Positions 6,361 through 10,310 of a DNA stretch of 10,310 nucleotides are shown here, piece after piece. Position numbers and translations under genes: made by a program. The notes under the pieces were generated by a model. That model searched no databases, had not been told where the DNA came from, and saw nothing but the letters and a program-made list of their open reading frames with translations. Source of the DNA: Deltaproteobacteria bacterium. Its GTDB lineage: Bacteria; Desulfobacterota; DSM-4660; Desulfatiglandales; Desulfatiglandaceae. The stretch spans positions 1 through 10,310 of the forward strand of contig JAFDJF010000110.1 of the NCBI GenBank assembly GCA_019307645.1. Reading direction: 5' to 3'. How positions within the stretch are numbered: position 1 is the first letter of the stretch; each line of letters starts with the position of its first letter.

Positions 6361-7146
6361 CTATTTTTTCCTAAACTTTGTAAAATCAGGTCTTCTCTTT
6401 TCTTTAAATGACTTAAAAGCCTCACTGCCTTCGGGGCTTGACCACATGTGCGGGACGATCGCCACGGCATGCCTGTAGGCCATTCCCAGCAGGTCCGGCA
6501 AGGCATTCATGGCTATCTTGGCAGTCCGCGTGGACTGAGGGCTCATACTCAGTATCCTCTTACACCACTTATCCGTTTCATTTTCCAGATCCGCAAGGGG
6601 CACCACCTTATTAATCAGTCCCCAGTCCTCAGCCTCTTCCGCAGTAAACCTTTTCGAGAGTAAAACGGCCTCCTTGGCCCTTTTATCCCCTATCATTAAC
6701 GGAAACATCTGTGTTGCGCCCCACATGGGGGTGCTTCCGACCTTAAGTTCAGGCTGCTCAAATACGGCATTGTCTGCGGCAATACAAAGATCGGAAAATG
6801 TAACAAACTCCAGGCCCCAACCCATGCAAAAACCATGAACAGATGCAATAATCGGCTGCCCCATTCTTCTCATCACAGAACCGAGCCTGAAGCATTCGTC
6901 TGCCGTGGCCCTGCCGCTCTGCAGATCAAAATCCTTGAACATTGAGATGTCCCCACCAACGCAGAAAGCATCGCCTGCACCTTTGGCCACGACTACGCCA
7001 ATGGAGTTGTCCTTTTCAACGTCGCGCAAGGCATCAACAAATTCTTCAAGGAATTCCAGTCTGACGGCATTCATTCTCTCCGGGCTGTTAAACGTGATAT
7101 AAGCGACATTGTCTTTCTTTTTAAAAATTATCGTTTCATAACTCAT
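6361..7146 (-). CDS. Enoyl-CoA hydratase/isomerase (crotonase) family protein, 261 aa
   Basis: This is a single-domain crotonase of normal family length (about 255-265 residues). From the chosen Met it shows the CoA-binding N-terminal strands, the first oxyanion-loop segment FCVGGDISMF (61-70), the second segment HGFCMGWGLEF (104-114) and FEQPELKVGS (129-138). Both glutamates used for hydration are kept (Glu113 and Glu133), which favours a hydratase over isomerase or hydrolase relatives. The normal GGG before the first Glu is GWG here, so the oxyanion-hole glycine appears replaced by Trp110. ADNAVF and KVGS recall ring-cleaving or ring-forming crotonases such as MenB and BadI, so an alicyclic or aromatic-derived CoA ester is possible, but I cannot choose. 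The start at 7146 has GGGAGG seven bases upstream; the ATG at 7152 is only one base from it. The dehydrogenase/hydratase fusion follows about 70 bases downstream and is probably cotranscribed. Confidence 0.88.
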   Translation of the reverse strand: MSYETIIFKKKDNVAYITFNSPERMNAVRLEFLEEFVDALRDVEKDNSIGVVVAKGAGDAFCVGGDISMFKDFDLQSGRATADECFRLGSVMRRMGQPIIASVHGFCMGWGLEFVTFSDLCIAADNAVFEQPELKVGSTPMWGATQMFPLMIGDKRAKEAVLLSKRFTAEEAEDWGLINKVVPLADLENETDKWCKRILSMSPQSTRTAKIAMNALPDLLGMAYRHAVAIVPHMWSSPEGSEAFKSFKEKRRPDFTKFRKK

Positions 7147-7153
7147 ATCCATG

Positions 7154-7159
7154 CCTCCC
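7154..7159 (-). promoter_or_regulatory. Ribosome binding site that selects the second Met of the crotonase
   Basis: Minus-strand GGGAGG is one base from the ATG at 7152 but seven bases from the ATG at 7146. Normal spacing therefore favours 7146 and removes two residues from the longer reading. Confidence 0.7.
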
Positions 7160-7168
7160 TCGAATAAA

Positions 7169-7210
7169 GGTTTAAGGTATGCGGTGCACGGTGTATGGTG
7201 TATGGTGTAG
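7169..7210 (+). repeat. Seven-base GGTNNNN array, six units
   Basis: Six in-phase units run without a break: GGTTTAA (7169-7175), GGTATGC, GGTGCAC, GGTGTAT, GGTGTAT and GGTGTAG (7204-7210). The array fills the spacer just upstream of the crotonase ribosome site and is of the same kind as the arrays at 4042-4107 and 4274-4308. It would be in the 5' leader of the crotonase transcript or in the readthrough region from the ABC operon. The rest of the 7211-7278 spacer has a 7-base inverted pair TTCGCGC/GCGCGAA (7211-7217, 7268-7274) but no clear terminator. Confidence 0.8.
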
Positions 7211-7278
7211 TTCGCGCAATAATAAATTCACATTTTTGGCGCTCAGATTTTGGTTAGGTTTGGCAAAGCGCGAAACTG

Positions 7279-7857
7279 TTATTGTGATTCACGATTGATC
7301 AAAAGCGGTGAATCCTTTAACTCTTTGGTCTCCGCCTCGCGTAGGAAATCGGTTAATGCCCTCTTGATCTCCTGTCTGTAACGAATCCCAAGAAGTACCA
7401 CTTTAGGCTTGCCTTTAACTTTGCCATAGCAACTGATGTTGCCGGGGGCATCGCTGCCGATTAAAAGCGTCTTAAACAATTCATCTCCCTTTGTCTTGAT
7501 CCAAAATTCATACCTGGGTTGGTCCAACCCGTATTGCTTTAAATCTGAAGGATTCGAATCAATCACCCTTACGATCCCGTAATCGAAAAACGACAATAAA
7601 TCGGAAATCCTCTCATTTTCGACACTGGCATCAACAGGGCTTTTGATCCTCCACTGGCCTTCCACCATCCTGAGTGCGACACTTTGATCTTCTTTTTTTA
7701 TTATTATTTCCTGAACATCTTCAGGGTTTATATCCAGGACCTTTACCTTTTCAGGAAATCGATCTTTCTTGTCTCCTTTGCCTATTTCATAGAAATAGAC
7801 ATAAGCACCCAATATCAAAAAAATAACAATCAAAATGCCAATTTTTTTTTGACTCAT
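7279..7857 (-). CDS. DUF4340 domain membrane-anchored protein, 192 aa
   Basis: The start at 7857 overlaps the stop of the upstream GldG-like gene in an ATGA (7854-7857), so translation is probably coupled. The longer reading from 7935 would overlap that gene by about 80 bases and adds a non-membrane lead sequence, so I reject it. Residues 5-22 are one hydrophobic N-terminal helix, with the rest outside the membrane, probably periplasmic. The body shows the DUF4340 pattern: a repeated strand layout with EGQWRIKSPVDASVE (66-80), VIDSNPSDLKQYGLDQP (98-114) and a LLIGSDAPG turn (131-139). The biochemical role of DUF4340 is not known. It commonly sits beside GldG-like genes of ABC-2 export systems, as here. 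Its length fits a single DUF4340 unit; many relatives are longer with two. It is the last gene of the ABC operon. Confidence 0.85.
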   Translation of the reverse strand: MSQKKIGILIVIFLILGAYVYFYEIGKGDKKDRFPEKVKVLDINPEDVQEIIIKKEDQSVALRMVEGQWRIKSPVDASVENERISDLLSFFDYGIVRVIDSNPSDLKQYGLDQPRYEFWIKTKGDELFKTLLIGSDAPGNISCYGKVKGKPKVVLLGIRYRQEIKRALTDFLREAETKELKDSPLLINRESQ

Positions 7858-9218
7858 CCTCGAACTCTTCTGAATACGGACAATGCAACGCTGACAACCA
7901 GGAAAACTGCAGGCAGCCCAATAATAGAAACCCAAAACAGCAAACGCGCCTGGTCGGCACTTAAGAAATGATACGGGTAGTCAAACTGTTTCGGGCGAAT
8001 GGAAAGCAGATTCTTGTCCCTTGCGAGCCACCCCAGGGCATTCAGAAAAAGATCCTTGTTAGCAAAAACTTTATAATTAGAATCTGTAATAAAGTCTGAG
8101 TCGCCGAAACAGATCAATTCGCCCTCTTTCTTTTTGCCGTCCTGATCCTCACCTGTCAGGATAACCCATATTCCCACCTTCAGAGGGCCGGGGGTATCAA
8201 TTCCTTCCTGAAAATCAACATTTCCCTTTTTCACGTCTTCCATGTTGGTCTTGGTCCAACTATTATGGGAACTTCTCAGAAGAGGTAAAACTGAAATGCC
8301 ACTGACATCCCCTTCCGTTATCTCCAAAGAACGCACTGTTGAGAAAAGAAAGCTGGCAGAAGGGCCCAACCCCTTTGTAACCGAACACTGAAATTTATCG
8401 GAGATGAGGAGGGTCAGATAGTCTCCACCAGCCAATGTTCTCTGTTTATCAACAATAATCCCATCCTCCAATACAACACGGTATTTCTTGAGGAAGGCTT
8501 CCAGATTCGGGAGATCTGTGAAAGGTTCAAATAAAAAAACAACCTTCCCTCCCTGATTTAGATACTCTTCTATCCTCGATATTTCATGTTCTAAAAAATC
8601 CTTTTGAGGCCCGGCAACAACCAGCACGGTTTCATCAATCGTGAGCTCATTGTTCTCCATGAGGAATATATCCCCGACCTCCCAGTTTTCGGTTTCCAGC
8701 CCTTTCTTCAGATCTGAGTAGCCTTCATTCTCGCTGTGTCCTTTGGAAAAATATGCCCTCTTCTTTCTGCCCTGAACCAGCCTCAGGATACCGTTGACGA
8801 CCCTTTCCTCCGTCGGATAGCCGATCTCCTTCCTGTTCCCATTATACTCGACGATCGTCTGAGCAAAGGTTACCCCATACAGTTTGGCCTTTCCGGGATT
8901 CCGCTCCAGGTCGATCAACCGATATTTTATTTTGGGTGAATAATTACTAAGACGTTGGAAGAAATCTTCAAGTTCCGCGCGATCACCCAATCTGTAGAAG
9001 GCAATAAATACAACATCCTTTTCAAGAGATGCCAAAATCTTTCTGGTCTGGTCAGAGAATGTATGGATCTTGCCGGGAGTGACGTCAATAAAAAGGTTGT
9101 GATTGAAACTGATGATCTCCAACAGGATTACGATCCCCAGAGCCAAAATGCTGATCAGGAAAAAACTGCCAAAGAATTGTGTTTTTCTCAGAAAAAAAGA
9201 TGTCCGGATCTCTTTCAT
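7854..9218 (-). CDS. GldG-like ABC transporter auxiliary protein, 454 aa
   Basis: This belongs to the GldG / ABC-type uncharacterised transport family (ABC_transp_aux). An N-terminal membrane helix spans about residues 16-38, a large extracytoplasmic domain about 40-420, and a C-terminal helix about 424-447, followed by an RRVRG basic tail on the cytoplasmic side. Family marks are DVTPGKIHTFSDQTRKIL (45-62), the YPTEERVVNGILRLVQG segment (134-150), YFSKGHSENEG (156-166), EISRIEEYLNQGGKVVFLF (212-230) and CFGDSDFITD (370-379). The extracytoplasmic part resembles a degenerate glutamine-amidotransferase-like fold, but I see no catalytic Cys-His pair. The start at 9218 forms an ATGA overlap with the permease stop (9215-9218); an ATG at 9233 would lengthen the overlap and is less likely. 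In Bacteroidetes GldG partners GldA and GldF in gliding and secretion. Outside that group the cargo is unknown. Confidence 0.88.
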   Translation of the reverse strand: MKEIRTSFFLRKTQFFGSFFLISILALGIVILLEIISFNHNLFIDVTPGKIHTFSDQTRKILASLEKDVVFIAFYRLGDRAELEDFFQRLSNYSPKIKYRLIDLERNPGKAKLYGVTFAQTIVEYNGNRKEIGYPTEERVVNGILRLVQGRKKRAYFSKGHSENEGYSDLKKGLETENWEVGDIFLMENNELTIDETVLVVAGPQKDFLEHEISRIEEYLNQGGKVVFLFEPFTDLPNLEAFLKKYRVVLEDGIIVDKQRTLAGGDYLTLLISDKFQCSVTKGLGPSASFLFSTVRSLEITEGDVSGISVLPLLRSSHNSWTKTNMEDVKKGNVDFQEGIDTPGPLKVGIWVILTGEDQDGKKKEGELICFGDSDFITDSNYKVFANKDLFLNALGWLARDKNLLSIRPKQFDYPYHFLSADQARLLFWVSIIGLPAVFLVVSVALSVFRRVRG

Positions 9219-9967
9219 TTTAAACCCTTCCATGCCCTGGAACCCAAGGATCTAAGCGTTAAGAAAAGGAAAAAACAGGTAAACAGTATAAAGAATATGA
9301 TATCTTTGGAATTAATCTTCCCTTCCAGAAAATCAAAAACCCGGTCAAACAGAGAAAGCCTGATAAGGACCCTAATCAGTTCATCACTCCCCATCGCTTC
9401 ATTCCAGGTCAGAAACCAGAATAAGATAAACAGTCCCATGGTACCTGTGGCCGCTACGATCTGGTTGTCCGTGAGAGATGAAACAAAAACACCACAGGCA
9501 ATTAATGCACAACCAAGGAGGAATATCCCCAAATATCCGGTCATTATAGGTGCTATCTCAGAAAAATCCCATATTAGTCCCACCAGAGCGACGTTTACAA
9601 AGGTACCTGCGAGCATAACCAGAAAGACCACCATGCAGGCCAGGTATTTGCCGGCCAGGATCTCCGTATCTCTCACAGGATAGGTGGTGATGAGTTCAAT
9701 CGTACCCAGTTTTTTTTCCTCAGCAATAAGCCTCATGGTCAACAGCGGCAGTACGAAAATCATTAAAAAACGCAAATCATTGAAATAGTACAGCCACAGA
9801 CCGCTAACAACACTGGCCGAACCCGTGATGTTGGTCTTCTCGAACCAGGCCATGTTTGTATAGAAAAAAAACCCGGACAGCACCAGAAAAACGGTTAAAA
9901 CGACATGTGTAGAGGCGGACATGAAATAGGATCTCACCTCTTTCTTGAATATCGGCCAGAAATTCAT
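9215..9967 (-). CDS. ABC-2 type permease, GldF-like, 250 aa
   Basis: This is an integral membrane protein with about six hydrophobic segments (roughly residues 20-36, 63-80, 107-132, 143-165, 170-187 and 222-238). The family signature between helices 2 and 3 is very clear: LPLLTMRLIAEEKKLGTIEL (73-92), then TTYPVRDTEILAGKYLA (94-110), the cytoplasmic coupling region that meets the ATPase. The start at 9967 (MNFWPIFKKEVRSYF) places the usual amphipathic helix first. It has an AAGGGGG ribosome site four bases upstream, with GGAG at eleven. The longer reading from 10015 adds a Cys-rich, unlikely extension. The gene is 66 bases downstream of the ATPase and overlaps the GldG-like gene by four bases. 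It should form the membrane channel of an exporter in the inner membrane. Confidence 0.9.
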   Translation of the reverse strand: MNFWPIFKKEVRSYFMSASTHVVLTVFLVLSGFFFYTNMAWFEKTNITGSASVVSGLWLYYFNDLRFLMIFVLPLLTMRLIAEEKKLGTIELITTYPVRDTEILAGKYLACMVVFLVMLAGTFVNVALVGLIWDFSEIAPIMTGYLGIFLLGCALIACGVFVSSLTDNQIVAATGTMGLFILFWFLTWNEAMGSDELIRVLIRLSLFDRVFDFLEGKINSKDIIFFILFTCFFLFLTLRSLGSRAWKGLK

Positions 9968-10033
9968 TGTACCCCCTTCTCCATTACAGCCACAAAACGG
10001 CGCAATCTTGTGCAATTATTTTTTGCCGCGACC

Positions 10034-10310
10034 CTAACTCTTGCCCTCTTTGGCGACAACTTTAAAGAAGATCTCCTCCAAAGTCATTTCAGCGGTCTTT
10101 ATCTCTCTCAATATCCATTGATTCCTGAAGGCAAGTGCATTGAGCTCCCCACAAAAGTCTGTCCCCTTTTCCGACTCTACTCGATATCTGAGGATCGTGT
10201 CTGATACCTTTTCTTCGGATTCAACCTTGAAGACACCGGGAACATTTTTCAATTCTTCCCTGACAGTCTCAGGGTGGCCTTCTATCTGAACATATGTAGA
10301 CACCCTCTTT
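10034..10310 (-). CDS. ABC transporter ATP-binding protein, GldA-like (C-terminal fragment only, start off the right edge)
   Basis: About 92 residues of the C-terminus are in view, ending with a TAG stop at 10034-10036. The frame continues open past the window end. The first Met-like codon inside, GTG at 10303, is internal and not a start. The visible part is the small accessory domain that follows the nucleotide-binding domain in GldA-type ATPases. It shows a beta-alpha-beta pattern (STYVQIEGHPETVREEL, then PGVFKVE), a second strand-helix unit ending in WILREIKTAEMTLEEIF, and the family-typical TLEEIFFKVV close to the end. The Walker A, signature and Walker B motifs would lie beyond the window, so ATPase activity is inferred from family and position. 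It is followed by the permease, GldG-like and DUF4340 genes, which supports the assignment. Confidence 0.75.
   Translation of the reverse strand, partial: KRVSTYVQIEGHPETVREELKNVPGVFKVESEEKVSDTILRYRVESEKGTDFCGELNALAFRNQWILREIKTAEMTLEEIFFKVVAKEGKS

Noticed and set aside
7211..7274. TTCGCGC/GCGCGAA inverted pair as a terminator after the DUF4340 gene
   Set aside because: The loop is about 50 bases and there is no T-run on the minus strand after the stem, so a terminator cannot be supported.
8955..9683. A 242-codon plus-strand frame across the GldG-like/permease junction
   Set aside because: It lies antisense to two clearly recognisable membrane genes and its translation is low-complexity and basic with no domain pattern.

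Overview
The window looks like chromosomal DNA of a Gram-negative, probably anaerobic bacterium of the Desulfobacterota (deltaproteobacterial) type. This is an inference from several features. There is an outer-membrane-type TPR lipoprotein, a GlcD/D-lactate-dehydrogenase-type oxidase, acyl-CoA metabolism genes that include a dehydrogenase/crotonase fusion in the order opposite to FadB, and a GldA/F/G-like ABC export operon ending in a DUF4340 protein. Base composition is moderate and fairly even, and I see no sign that a gene has recently been transferred in.

Layout from left to right: (1) 1-850, minus strand, the N-terminal 283 residues of an FAD-linked oxidase whose C-terminus lies beyond the left edge. 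(2) 851-1286, a 436-base divergent intergenic region that holds a palindromic REP-like repeat and a good sigma70-like promoter. (3) 1287-4027, plus strand, a 772-residue TPR lipoprotein followed by a receiver-only response regulator, probably cotranscribed. (4) 4028-4317, the spacer between convergent genes, which is almost completely filled by repeats: 7-bp GGTNNNN arrays in both orientations around a 148-bp MITE-like hairpin. (5) 4318-7146, minus strand, a crotonase-family enzyme followed by a 3-hydroxyacyl-CoA dehydrogenase/enoyl-CoA hydratase fusion, a likely beta-oxidation or CoA-ester degradation pair. (6) 7147-7278, a spacer with a third GGTNNNN array. (7) 7279-10310, minus strand, an ABC exporter operon in the order ATPase (C-terminal piece only), ABC-2 permease, GldG-like membrane-anchored protein, DUF4340 protein. 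The last three of these are joined by 4-base ATGA stop/start overlaps.

The genes fall into three functional groups. The lipid/CoA and alpha-hydroxy-acid oxidation genes suggest growth on organic or fatty acids. The ABC operon suggests an envelope-associated export machine of unknown cargo. The TPR lipoprotein with its receiver protein suggests an envelope scaffold paired with a signalling module. The most unusual material is in the spacers, not the genes: each longer intergenic region carries a repeat element, and the 4042-4308 stretch is a compound structure with a self-complementary hairpin element nested between inverted 7-bp repeat arrays. I found no CRISPR array, no tRNA or rRNA gene and no intact transposase.
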